From positions 2,892,501 to 2,956,500 of the forward strand of contig CM043942.1 in the NCBI GenBank assembly GCA_014529385.2: a stretch of 64,000 bases of DNA, in the 5' to 3' direction. This document shows, piece by piece, positions 52,115 to 63,864 of the stretch; the first letter of the stretch is position 1, and each line of letters begins with the position of its first letter. Source of the DNA: Adiantum capillus-veneris (Eukaryota > Streptophyta > Polypodiopsida > Polypodiales > Pteridaceae). The notes under the pieces were generated by a model, which saw only the letters and a program-made list of their open reading frames with translations, was not told the DNA's origin and searched no databases. The translations under genes were made by a program, and so were the position numbers.

Positions 52115-54366
52115 ATGGAGGGTTTCCCAATGCCTAATCCCTATAGCTCAAGCCAAGGCATGCATGCCATGGGCCCGTGGTCTGGGCCGAGCGTACTTAG
52201 CCGCTTGAAGGAAACCTTTAGTAGAGCCACTCGCTTCGAACATAATGTTAATGATGTAAATGACGGGGGTGGGGAAGTAAATTCTCCATTCATGACCAAC
52301 ATAGACCCTATGCCCTTAGAGAATGTGCACGTGAATACTTCATTCTAGCACCTCATGAATCTTCAAAGCTATTCCCCTCCGAGGTCATATTACTCGATGG
52401 TAGAAGCCTTGCCGAAGTGCAAGAGGTTGAGCGATATATCATTGCGGCTAGGGAAACGTAATTCGAGAGCTTACGCAAGGCGGAGCAATGAAGAGAGTTA
52501 AAAGCAAAAGCCCCTATGTCAATATCCTTGCTAAGAGAGCAATCGAGTGCTCCTGAATTAGCAACTGCTAAGGGCCAACCCCTAGAAAGCAACATTGCAT
52601 CTAGCTCAAAGGACACCCCTAGCACCTCAATCCTAGATGAAGCGTTCTTAAATGAGAACTGGGAGTGAGAACTACAAACGGGAACTCTGACTGATCTATA
52701 CACAGATCACACCTATCACGTGGGCTGGTTAGATGTCCTACAATCCACAATGGGTGCTACTAGTGTGGAGGATCAACAACAAAGAGTTTGTGGGGTCATC
52801 CATAGGGTCATTGAGCTAGAGAGACAGAACAAGCGGATCAACATGCCTTCAACGGGTCTCATGATATTCTTGGATATAGGAAAGGCTAAACAACCGACCT
52901 TATCACAAATGAAGACTCCCTCGGTAAGTCCGATGGATCCCCCATATGTTGTTTCGCCAGGGGTCTCGGTGCAATCTGAGCCCACAAGTGATAGCTTTAC
53001 CTTTCCAAGTCTAGCTAATCTTTCCCTTGATGACACCACGCCTACCATGCCTACCCCAATGATGGGCATGCCGAGAAACACGCCATGGACCTCATTTGTT
53101 AGTAAAGCACCACTACCCGGTAGCTCAATGCCTGCAACAGTACCTACAAGTGTGTACCAATTGTATACATCCATGGGTCATCGCACTCATGTAGTCCCTA
53201 CCCCTCCCATTGTTTCAACAACCTAAGCTCCACAACCACAACTCCCAAGTTCTTATTGCCATGGGACTATAGCGGCTAGCATTAGCATGTCACATCTGAT
53301 GTCTGCTATGCCTAGGGCCACACATATGAACTTTGGGCCGCCACATGGCACAACACCGTACCAAACGTGGAACCCAAGGGCTTCCTATGCGCCAAGCCCA
53401 ATGCAAATACCTACTCCACATGTAGTCTCTGGAGCGCCTTCACCCACGGTGCCTTCTCACTTAGGTGACTTGGCAACATTTGCTCAATCTATTGGTCAAT
53501 CTATTGCTGAGAATATGCGTAACATGCCTAATAGAGAGCCTAGAAGTAAGGCAGTACAAATAGCCAAGCTCACACAAAAATTTAGTGGAGACTGGGATGT
53601 GAGAAAGCATATCGAATTGTTTGAACAAATATGCGATTCTCTAGGAGAACACAATGACCTGCATAAGAGTAATGCTTTAAGCCTAACCTTAAGTGGGAAG
53701 GTAGGGGATTGGTATAGAACCCTAAGGATGGAAGAAAAAGTGATTTACCCTACTCTTAGGAGACTGTTCTTGAAAGAATACATACGAGAGGGAGTGCTTT
53801 GGGGTGTAGCCTCTCAGCTCCAAAAAGCCCAACGAGAGGAAGGAGAGTTGGTGAGAGACTTTAATAGTCGACTGAAGCATTTGAATTCTTATTGTAATCC
53901 AAATGAGAGCTTCAAGAATAATCAATTGCTTGATAGATTCATTAGGGGATTACGACATGAGGATATCTACAATGGCCTAGCCATTAGAGGTATCACCACT
54001 TGGAAAGTAGTCACCACCAATGCGATCCAATTGGGGGATAATTTAATGATTCAAGGAGAAAGAGTGTCTGTTGAGCCTAAATCTATTAGCTCCCAAGCAT
54101 CAAGGCATCAAACAATGACCCTAAAGCCTATTGCTAAAGAGCCAAAGATATCTGAGATGACTTTAGCAGATCTCACCAAGGCTATTCAAGAGAGTCTTAG
54201 AGACAATCCTGCTCCGCAAAACAATCATATGTACCCAAGAAGGGAGCAACAACGGTGCTCAGTATGCTATGGACCACATAGTACCAGTGAATGCCCTACA
54301 TTTAGAGTAAATTCAATGGGAACTGCAATGCCTGTGGGAGGTATGGTCATCAAGCTAAGGATTGCA
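52115..54366 (+). pseudogene. gag: C2 Gag with first zinc knuckles
   Basis: The ATG at 52115 opens a 78-codon frame; after frameshifts the protein continues from 52720 in one frame to 54369, with a TAA at 53224-53226. A Pro/Ser/Thr-rich region precedes the retrotransposon Gag domain (53560-53990): KFSGDWDVRKHIELFEQIC, LSLTLSGKVGDWYRTL and LLDRFIRGLRHEDIY. Knuckle-like CSVCYGPHSTSEC (CX2CX3HX4C) follows at about 54259-54297. After a frameshift CNACGRYGHQAKDC (CX2CX4HX4C, 54324-54366) follows. Confidence 0.82.
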
Positions 54367-56300
54367 TAGTATTTAATCACGTGATGGCCAATAGACCAAC
54401 CTTAGCATGGACAGACACACCTCGAGTGCCTGCATTGATGCCGGCCCCACCTCTTGAACAAACAGCACAACACATGGTCCCAAGGGCCCAAAATGTTGTT
54501 CAAACAACACCATTACCACCTCCAATGCTAGGACCACAACCACCACATCCGAAAATCACTTCTGTGAATCAAGTGGGTTGTGAGTCATCTATTGCTTGTT
54601 TGGAAGGCTATGAGGAAGATATAGATCCTAATATTGCCTATGGGATGGATGTGCTTGAAGAAAGTCCACAATACTACATGGAGGACTATTGGGGACAAGT
54701 CAAACCTATCTATCAAGTAGCTCCTCTTGCGGCAAGAGGCCAAAATATCAATTACACTGCTAAGAGACCACCTCTTCAATGCTATGAGTGTGGAGGTCCA
54801 CATCATGTTACCGAGTGTCCTATTAGGCTACAGAAGAACGCCACACTAATGCAAACCAATCAAGCGAGCACGTCTACAATGCCAATATTCATGTGTAATC
54901 GATGTGGCATAGATCATTTGATTGCCCAATGTCCAAATAATCCAAATGCACCGAAGATCACGCCATTAAACTTGATTGAAGTTATCGAGGAGCCATCACT
55001 AAGTACACCTGTGGTACCAGTAAACGTACTCACACGATCGATGCTCCAAAAACAAAATTATATTCTTGAGGAAAGAGACACGGCATCAATTGCCCAATTT
55101 CAAAAAAAGAAGAAAACACGAAGGAAGATATCGCAAAAAGCAATGAAGTCAGACCCCGGTTCAAAGACCAACATAGGGACTGGTGACGACCCCATATATA
55201 TGAACGACAATGAAGAGGATTCTGATTCAGGTGAAACCATGGAGACCAAAATGACCACTAAGATAGAAACCAACAAGGAAGATATTCATGAGCCACAATG
55301 GCCAGGATCCAAAAAGAAGATAGGAACTTACCCAAACCCTACAGAGTGGATTGAGCGAGTCAAGCAATTAAGGAGTTTGGTAGAAGATACCCAAAGGGAT
55401 CTAGAACCAGCACCTAGGCAGATCCAGATTATAGACACCGTGTTCCCTACGCAACAACAACCTCACCAAGTCCATAGACCCTTAGCCATACCTAGTGTTA
55501 TCCAAGAAGAAAGTGACTTCAAGTCATGGGAAAGTGGGAGTACTCACTTCTTGATGGAAAGAATGTTTACAGAGGGACTACCTGATCCTATCGAAGAAAT
55601 GGAGATCCCATCTTCCCCATGTCAAGGGATTGAAGCCCAAAAGGTGCCGTTAAACACTGCCAAAGTGATGGATTTCATGTCTTTAGAAGTTAGAACCACC
55701 ATCAGGTCCAAACTATATAAAGACCCTGAGCTAGTCTCAGCTCTTCAAGCCTTCCTCAATGGAGAACTGAAGTTTGGGCTACCACAATTTCCACAGATGG
55801 ATGGAGTTGGGGAGATGTCAATAGAGGAGGAACACTTAGACCCACAACCCAACCGAGATGAGAACCTTGTTATAGAAATACATGTTAACAAGTTGGGACA
55901 ATACTTTGAGGGTGATGAATCCAATGCGACCATACCAATCACTACTAAGGGATTAACTGTGAAGGGAATCCTTGATGGTGGCGTTGGGGTTAACATTGTG
56001 ACTAAAAATTGATGGGAAACTATGGGTGCGACCACAACCATAGTAGTGAAGATGGCCAATGGGTCTATTGTTAAACCTATTGGGATGCTAGAAGATCTCA
56101 AGATCAAGGTCTTTGGACATAAAATAAGAATTACCTTCATTGTTATGGATTTCTCCAAACACACTATGGCATCGAAGATGATCTTAGGACGTCCTTTCAT
56201 GAGGAAAGCAAAAATGGTGCATGACTGGTCTAAAAACCATGTCTACTTGCAGTTCCAAGATTCTATCATTCGAGTGGATCTTGTGACAGATCGAGCACAT
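54367..56300 (+). pseudogene. pol: C2 Gag C-terminal region and protease
   Basis: It continues the frame of the 54324 knuckle. A Pro-rich block is followed by two more knuckles, CYECGGPHHVTEC (about 54781) and CNRCGIDHLIAQC (about 54895), both CX2CX3HX4C. A long charged linker leads to the protease: GILDGGVGVNIV, where Asp-Gly-Gly replaces Asp-Ser/Thr-Gly (Asp at 55974-55976), a TGA at 56010-56012, then VMDFSKHTM and MILGRPFMRKAKMVHDW. Four knuckles in one Gag is more than usual for Ty3. Confidence 0.78.
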
Positions 56301-57293
56301 CCTCTAGGAAACAGGTTTATAATTGATCATAGATATGACACCACAGTTCACTCGGCCCCATTGCAGTATTGTTACACGTGTAAAGCGGACACTGATGTTG
56401 GGGAAGATTCTCCTTATATGGATGTACTACCTGGGATGACTAAGTCGGACAATGTGGATTGGGTCCACCTAGCAGCAACCATAGACACTTGGGGAAATAG
56501 GGGGACGACCTGGGTAACACCTGAGGGGGATGAAATGCCACCACTTGTACCCTTAAATATTGTGGAAGCAATGCATATAACTTTTGATGACCTACAAGAT
56601 GAAGGTCTGACTGGCATTAGAGCCAGTAGCATCTCACAAGACTATAGCCCACACAATTTGGGGTCAAAATCATCAATTGAAATTGATTTTGAGGACGAAG
56701 AATCTGAGTTAAATCTTAGTGCAAATGTGGGGACAACCCATTCAGGGCCCAGTGGTACCCCAGATGACAATCTATCCAAGGGAGCAGAAGACACAAGAAG
56801 CGATTCATCTAGTGACTCTTCACTAGAGATCTGTTGTAATCAAAAATTAGACAAGAAGAGTAAGAGATATAAGAGGCAAAGATATCGAGGAAATGTGCGT
56901 GCTAGAATAAATGAAAAGAAATCTACCGCAGAATGGCTTAATTATATAGAGGCATGTGATGCTCATCGAAAGTTGGTAGATAACTGGGGTGAATACCTTC
57001 AAAGCGTTATGTGGTGTAGTCCACAACCCATTGACATCGCACAACTAGAGGCTATAGAGAGACCAAAGTTGAGCCGTGTTGTAAGGAGACGACAAAATCG
57101 AGAGTTAGCTCAACAACAAAAGGAATCGGAAGTGAAATCACAGTCCACAGAACAACAGGACCCCACAGACTTACACCCTGCACCTGAACATTTCAAATCC
57201 TACACCACAGAGGAATGTAAGGTTGTGTATACAATGGCTCAAAGAAAACCTATCGATGCGAGCAATGGAATCTATGACGGTGGAGAGGGGGAA
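56301..57293 (+). pseudogene. pol: C2 region between protease and RT
   Basis: The same frame stays open to 57359 and encodes an acidic, Ser/Asp-rich linker (around 56690-56830) and a basic helical segment (KSKRYKRQRYRG near 56860). It ends in a Gln-rich stretch. I recognise no domain. After about 57290 the codons belong to the inserted segment. Confidence 0.55.
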
Positions 57294-59345
57294 TGGGGAA
57301 CACACCCGACACACAAACAGCTGCCCCTATATAGCTCAGGGTATTCACAGCACCCCTAACCTCTCGAAAACACCTTCAAAAAAATCAACTCACACTAGCC
57401 AGGTCTCGCCTGCACTTTGCCCAACGCACAAACACTCTTCACAATCCTCGGACAGCTACCACACCGATCTTGCCCGCTTCCAACCCTTCCACAACTCCAC
57501 ACCTCTCTCTCTTTTTATCTCACACACACAGGGGGCCCGGGGGGGCGCACACGCTCACACACACCGGCACAACACACCCTGGAGACGAGCAAAGAAGAAA
57601 GGGAGGAAGGGGGGAAAGACGACGCCAAAAACCGACAATGACAGCTTTCCTTCAATGAAAAAAAACACAATGTACAAGATCCATGAACTCTGCTCTATGT
57701 TTCACCATGGCCACCGCCGCTTTATACAGAGGGGCACACACCTCCCTCGACAAACCAAAGCCGTTGGCACATGCTTTGACCAAAAAAATTCTCTGGCTTC
57801 GCCCCAACATCACCTTTTCCTCTTGGTAGCCTTCGTTGGCCGCCTCTGTTGCAAGGCTTTTGCTCTTCAGAGCCGCTTCACAGACAACACCTCACACGCC
57901 GGCTTCGAATGTCGAGCACACGAAAGCCCCTTCTCCTTTCAAGCCCTCATACTCTCTTCTTTTCCAAAGCGCTCGCTCTCTTCACGCCGTTTCACGAACC
58001 ACGCATCCCGGCTTCGACCCCTCTGCGCACGTGCAATGCCTCCTTCTTCCCCAAACTCCAAGCCAAACCCAAAAACTCCAACCCCGCTCGAAAAAACCCT
58101 ATCGCCTTCTTTTTTTCTACTTTCCTTCTTCCCCAAACTCCAAGCCAAACCCAAAAACTCCAACCCCGCTCGAAAAAACCCATTCGCCTCTACTTTCCTC
58201 CCTCTTTTTTCCAAGGTCAAGAAAACCTTCTTTTTTTGGCCATTGCGCCCAGCGCTACTGGTGCCTTTGAGCTCCCTTTTGCTTTTGAAGCCCTCCTTTT
58301 GTCTTGTGACAAAACCCTCCAAACTATACTTCCTTTTTTTTTAGTTTATAACCAAGGAAATAATTGGCATATGTTACCGCACATTCGGTGCTCACAACAC
58401 AACCAGGGCTTGCCATAGGAATTTTCTGACCACGTTGCATAGGAGCTCCACTTGCCGGCCCCAAAATCCTCGTGATTCCACACCATTTCGTACCATGGCC
58501 TCTGAAACCACGTCCAAGGACGGAGAAAACCATCCGATCCTTTTTCGCCATCAGCGCTTGTCAACTTGAACTGGGCTCATCTCGATGTCCATAACTTCGA
58601 TCAGCAAGCCGTCAATTTCGGTGGACTCCCCACATCGCATGCAATTTTTCAGAATCCTAGCAAGCTCAAGAAAACTTCTATGTGCGCGCTTACCAACGTG
58701 GCCCAGTGAGTATCCAACCCCCGATAAATATTCCTCAGGTCATAACTTGCTTGTCTGAGCTCTGAACGGCAAACCGAAAAGACCGGCATGCTCCACAACT
58801 CGAGCACTTTCCGTGTATCATTTCACACCCGCCTTGACCAACCACCTGTGCCCGCCCAATCCGGCGAGGATCTGCAAATGCATCCCACTTCAACTTGCCA
58901 TATCTTGCACATCCGGGCTCCGTTTGACGAGCAGCCTGGACCTGCTCGAAAAACACCTCAAGCACCACATTTCGGCACACAAAACCATCACTTCGGACAC
59001 ATGAGGCCACCGTCCAATTTAGCGCCTAGCAGCACACCCTTGGCTAAAAAAACCATCATGTGCATACATTTCCTGTTGGGGTATAAAGCCCAATGTGGTC
59101 GCCCAGGTAAGTGGGCAGGCCGCCAGGTATGTACACATATTCTTTTGTAAAAACCTAATAAGAACTCACTATGCTCTACACATTACAGTAGAGCGAGTTC
59201 ACCATATCGTCGTGCTCTTCTTCTCGCACTCTCTCTCGTGTCGCCCTTCCGCTCGTACTCCTTCATTTCCCGATCCACCTAACCACAGTGGCACTTCATA
59301 GCTGTATTATCACCTAGGCCCGCATCTGCTCGACCACATAGCCCC
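57294..59345. mobile_element. GC-richer segment interrupting C2 pol, probable LTR or other insertion
   Basis: Composition changes sharply to C-rich, T-rich sequence with CACACA and CTCTCT runs, a TATA-like CTATATAG (57328-57335) and many overlapping chance frames on both strands. It contains an 82-bp tandem duplication (58041-58122 and 58123-58204). The left edge follows a purine tract, GGAGAGGGGGAA, and the sequence then starts TGGGG. No duplication flanks were found and no domain is recognisable, so the class is unproven. Confidence 0.4.
58041..58204. repeat. 82-bp tandem duplication
   Basis: Units start TCCTTCTTCCCCAAACTCC at 58041 and 58123 and share the CCAACCCCGCTCGAAAAAACCC part exactly, which points to a recent duplication. 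Confidence 0.85.
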
Positions 59346-59347
59346 GC

Positions 59348-60904
59348 TTGTGCCCATTTCTATCGTCAACAGCATTTGGTTGTACCAACGATCCAGCGAT
59401 AGTTAAGGAAATAGAGTTAGCAGACCCAGGAGAAGAGTCTAAACCTGTTTTCATTGCCCAGGATCTGACAGAGACTGAGCAGTGTGTACTTAAAGAACTT
59501 CTGAAGGAATTCAGAGATATATTTTCCTGGACATATCATGATATAAAAGGTGTTCCACCTTTCGTTGTGCAACATACAATCCCAATGAATAGAATGGCTA
59601 AACCAGTTCAGCAACGACCCTACCCAATGAATCCTATATATGCAAAAATCGTTCAAGGAGAAATTGAAAAGCTTGTGGAATGTGGATTCATATACCCTAT
59701 TGAGCACTCAGAATGGGTGTCTCCAATAGTGATTGTGCCAAAAAAGAATGGGAAACTCAGAGTGTGCGTGGATCTCAAGAAGGTCAATGCCGCCACTAGG
59801 AGGGACCATTACCCCTTGCCATATTCAGAACATGTGCTTGAAAGAGTTGCAGGGAAGGAAGCTTATAGCTATTTAGATGGGTACTCTGGCTACAATCAAA
59901 TCACAATTGCGCTGGAGGACCAAGCTAAAATAGCCTTTATAACCGAATTTGGAGTGTTCACATTTCGTGTTATGGCTTTTGGCTTAACCAATGCTCGTGC
60001 TACCTTTCAAAGATTCATAAACACTGCTTTTAGAGAATATTTGAGGGAGTTTTGTGAAGCTTTCTTAGATGACCTTTGTGTTTATTCCTCTTGGAAGGAA
60101 CATCTATCATGCTTACGAAAAGTGTTTGAGAAGTGTAGATTGTATCGCATCTCCTTAAACCCTTTCAAATGCCCATTTTGAGTTAAACATGGAGTCATTT
60201 TAGGGCATATAGTGTCCAAAAATGGGATTTCCACAGATAAGAGCAAAATTAAAGCCATTGTTGAATTGCCACCACCTACAAACTATAAAGGAGTTCAAAG
60301 GTTTATGGGCCATGTTGGTTATTACCGACGGTTTATTTTAAACTTTACCGAGATAGCTCATCTTTTGTACAAGCTTCTTATTGAGTTCCAATGGACTGTG
60401 GAGTGTGACCATGCTTATAAGTCATTGAAAAAGACCTTGACTAGCACTCCTATTCTACGAGTGCCCGATTGGAATGTAATTTTCTATGTGGATATTGATG
60501 CATCGAACTTTGCTATTGAGTGTGTTCTTGCTCAACAAGGAGAACATAAATTGGACTACCCCATTAGCTTTGCAAGTCGTCAATTGAATGATGCCGAGAG
60601 AAACTACACCACTACAGAGCGAGAAGGTTTAGGTATGATTTATGCAATGAAGAAATTTTGCTACTGCCTTCTGGCCAACAAGTTTGTGTTCTATGTTGAT
60701 CATCAAGCCTTGTTGTATCTAGTAAATAAACCTTGTTCCACGGGAAGAATTACACAATGGTTGTTAATTCTCCTTAAGTTTGATTTTATCGTTGTGGTGA
60801 GACCTAGTAAAAGACATGTCATGGCGTATCATTTGTCTCGCATACCCATGGTGAAGCCCCTACTGGAGTCGATGATGAGTTGCCCGATACTTCTCTATTC
60901 CTAA
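59348..60904 (+). pseudogene. pol: C2 reverse transcriptase and RNase H
   Basis: It starts with EIELADPGEESKPVFIAQDL, the usual approach to Ty3 RT. RT motifs are WVSPIVIVPKKNGKLRVCVD, YSYLDGYSGYNQI (first Asp), FGLTNARATFQR and the active site FLDD (60062-60073). A TGA at 60179-60181 interrupts an otherwise open frame. The thumb and RNase H follow: RFMGHVGYYRRF, DIDASNFAI, TEREGLGMIYAMKKF and FYVDHQAL. The frame ends at 60904 through a frameshift near 60890. Confidence 0.88.
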
Positions 60905-62258
60905 TCAAAACCATACCTGAATGGAGTGAGAAGATTGTGAACTTTCTAGTTAATGGTTTTCCACCCAAGGAGCTTCGTAAAGACGTAGCTCGAAAACTGT
61001 TACAAGAATGTGAACCTTACTCCCTCATTGCAGGAACTCTCTACAGGCTAGGGAAGGATGATATCCTTAGACATTGTGCCCGTGAGGATGAGTATTTATA
61101 CATACTGCAAGAAGCCCACATAGGTATAGCCGGAGGATATTTCTCAGGGGAACTAACAGCTAGAAAGGTGTTGCAATCAGGTTATTGGTAGCCTACCTTA
61201 TTCAAGGATGCATCACTTTTTGCAAAAGGATGCCAACGTTACAAGATCACACAACAAAAGGATAGGATGTCCTTACATCCTGTTAAAGTGACTCAACCAT
61301 TTGAAAAATGGGATTTGGATTTTGTAGGCCCAATTAGTCCGGCAGCTCGTAGCACTCAATCTCGATATATTATCGTTGCCAACTGACTATGTGACAAAGT
61401 GGGCGGAGGCCATGGCGACACGTAAGGCCGATGCAAAATCAGCTGCTACCAAGTTTCTCTTTGAGAACATTATTACAAGATTTGGTTGTCCCTTTGAGAT
61501 TGTGAAAGACAATGGTACTCATTTTATAAATGGAGTAATAAAAGAACTCACTACCAACTTTATGATAGCTCACCATAAGTCCACACCTTATTATCCACAA
61601 GCAAATGGCCAAGCTGAGAGCACCAACAAGACCTTAATCTCTATCTTGACCAAAACGGTGGAAGCTCATCGCACAAATTGGGATTTAAAGCTTACATCAG
61701 CTCTATGGGCTTATTGTACTGCGTACAAAGTTGCCATTAACTGCACACCATTCAAGATGGTGTATGGCTAAGAAGCGGTTATGCCATGGGAGTTTGTCAT
61801 TCCTAGTCTTCGAGTAGCTTCTCAAAAAAGGTTGGGATGGTAACCCCTTAGTTGAGCGATTATATATCCTTGAAAGGCTAGATGAAGAGAGGCAATTAGC
61901 TGTGCAAAATGCACTTGTGGAGAAAGATAGGAGCAAGAAATGGTTTGACCGTCATCTAAAGAACAAAGATATCAATGTTGGTGATAAAGTCCTTATATAT
62001 GGAGTGTGTAACGAAAAGAAAAAGTTGAAATATGCGGGAAAAGGACCATATAGAGGATGTGAGATCACCCCACAAGGAACCATTCGTGTGGAGACTCTTG
62101 ATGGAGTTGAAACCATTGGATTCCTCAATGGGATCAAATCTAAAAGATACTATGATCCTTTAAGCCAAGAGGAGCTACGTGCCATCCATACAAAAAAGGC
62201 AGCTAAGGCACAAACAGAATTGAAGAAGATACAAGCTCAAGCTGAGGCTAAGGAGTGA
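60880..62258 (+). pseudogene. pol: C2 integrase
   Basis: The N-terminal zinc domain (about 61070-61240) has lost residues: EAHIGIAGGYF has Tyr for the second His, and FAKGCQRYK keeps only one Cys. A TAG (61189-61191), a frameshift near 61383 and a TAA (61769-61771) interrupt it. The core is otherwise intact: WDLDFVGPI, VKDNGTHFI and ANGQAESTNKT give Asp, Asp, Glu. After another frameshift near 61828 the C-terminal domain continues from about 61850 (VGDKVLIYG, GKGPYRGCEI) to a TGA at 62256-62258. Confidence 0.85.
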
Positions 62259-62264
62259 CAACAA

Positions 62265-63297
62265 CGCATAAGACGAAAACGAGAGGCTAACCTTGGAGTC
62301 ACACATGCATTCCACGTTGAAACCGACGAGGATTGGTTGGACTCTGACACCCCTCTACAATACCCTATTGAGCTAAACAACCCTTATAGAAAGGTGCTAT
62401 ATAACGCCTTATTGGAGACGGGTGCTAAATATAATCTGCTATTATATGGGGTGTGGTGTCAGTTAGGGAATCCACCTCTATCTGAGATTATTATCCAAGT
62501 CAAGGGTGTCAACAAGAAAAACAATTCGGTTTTTGGAATCTGGCATACTTTTGTCAGTTATGACAATGGGGTTGTAGCTCAAGACTTTTTGGTCATGCCT
62601 GTTGGAACTATGGAGGGTAATATAAACCTAGGACGCACGTGGATAATAGTCACCAAATGCACTATTGATTGGGGGACAGGGGGTGTCACAACACAGAAAC
62701 CAACTCTTAGCCCTACCACTCAAGCCATAGTCCTTGAGATATTTCCTTTTAAGAAAATAAAATTCAAACATTGCATGTCCAAGAGATTGAACCATATGTC
62801 CCCATAGCCCAACTCCCTAGAGCTTCAACTCATGTAGTTGAAATAAAGCTTGAGACACACAAGACCCATCCCAATATAACAAAGAAAACATACAAGTGGG
62901 TCCCTAAAGCTTCTTTAGCGACCATAGCCAATGCTAAAAGACGGAAGCCTGGTAAGAGACGTCCCATTCGCCCCAACAAATGTAAAGAAACGTTGCGCTG
63001 GATTCCTAAAAAACTATTGGAATCCCAAGGCTATTATAAAGGAAAGGATCAAATCTGGGTGCCAAAATGTAAATTGTGCTCTTACGTGTCACCGGGCCCA
63101 TGTGAGCTCAATCTTGTGGCTCCAAAATGAATTGAAGATCGCGGAAAGGAAAAAATCGCGGAATGCTACACACCCGCTCCAGAGCTAGTTTGGGTACCAA
63201 AGAAAGAACGATTTGTTCCACCTAGCTCAAGAACAGGGAAATCAAATGAAGCTTCTTGCTCTTCATGTAGTTCCTATACGGAAATAGAAGCTTCGAC
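62265..63297 (+). pseudogene. C2 post-integrase retropepsin-like domain and Trp-x-x-Lys tail
   Basis: The frame of the integrase C-terminus continues past the single TGA at 62256. A basic/acidic linker leads to KVLYNALLETGAKYNLLLYG, a retropepsin start with Glu for the catalytic Asp (62415-62417), and then NINLGRTWIIVTKCTIDW, the second-half motif. A frameshift near 62790 leads to the tail with KWVPKAS, RWIPKKL, QIWVPKC and, after a stop, LVWVPKK, ending in a Ser-rich stretch. Integrase, this domain and the tail therefore appear to have been one polyprotein. Confidence 0.65.
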
Positions 63298-63539
63298 ATA
63301 ACCTCCACCTACCATTGTACATATCTATACAAGCAAGAAAGAGTTTGCACCTCCCGTTGTAAGTTCACCACCTCTACAACAATGTTGCAAATAAAATCAT
63401 GGGAGAGTACCTTACCACCCTTGCAACTAGATGAAATGCATAGGGCGGTCAAAAACTATTGGTTAAAGCCTTCACCTATAACAACTTGGAACAACTGGTT
63501 TCAAAGGGTGACAACATCATTCCAAAAGGTATGATCTAC
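63298..63539 (+). other. 3' untranslated stretch of C2
   Basis: No ORF of note. It matches 42010-42266 of C1 throughout, so it is element sequence. Confidence 0.6.
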
Positions 63540-63555
63540 CCAAGGAAGGGGGGAG
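63540..63555 (+). promoter_or_regulatory. Polypurine tract of C2
   Basis: CAAGGAAGGGGGGAG precedes TGTTTGCTGACATCC. Confidence 0.75.
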
Positions 63556-63864
63556 TGTTTGCTGACATCCATCATTCACTTGCTTCCCTCTCAACCTTCC
63601 TCCCTGACCTCTTAATCTCCAATCTTAGGGAATGTATATATAAAGCCTTATACTCACAAAAACAAGATAAAAAAGTAAAAGAGCAAGAGCCATAACACAA
63701 AATCATAAAAACACATTATGCACAAGAACATGACCCTTGTCATATTTGCACTCTAACCATCATCTATTTGCATGTACAAATATGGCTAGTACGCTAGAGT
63801 CATCCACTCTTGCCTTGGGTGAGAGGTACCCTCATTACTTTTCACAAATGTTTCATGTGGTCTT
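63556..63864 (+). repeat. 3' LTR of C2, first 309 bp, cut by a copia LTR
   Basis: It begins TGTTTGCTGACATCC and matches 42280-42620 and 13389-13735. A TATA box, GTATATATAAAG, lies near 63633, only about 80 bp into the LTR. At 63864 the sequence changes to the copia-3 family LTR. Confidence 0.6.

Larger units (their letters stand above)
51638..63864 (+). mobile_element. Ty3 family C element C2 (gag to 3' LTR start)
   Basis: Order: leader (51638-52114), gag (52115-55000), protease (55900-56300), a foreign GC-richer segment (about 57294-59345), RT and RNase H (59348-60904), integrase (60905-62200), retropepsin-like domain and tail (62265-63300), PPT (63540-63555) and LTR start (63556-63864, cut by a copia LTR). 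RT before integrase defines Ty3/gypsy. The family also supplies the fragments at 9046-9659, 13355-14627 and 37137-43588. A matching 5' LTR is not found in the window. Confidence 0.82.

Noticed and set aside
57836-58418. Overlapping open frames of 120-190 codons in several frames and on both strands
   Set aside because: They arise from C-rich, stop-poor composition and an 82-bp duplication. No domain or conservation supports any of them.
57294-59345. Clean solo LTR with target duplication
   Set aside because: The 5 bases left of 57294 (GGGAA) do not recur at the right edge and the right edge itself is uncertain, so I report only a probable insertion.
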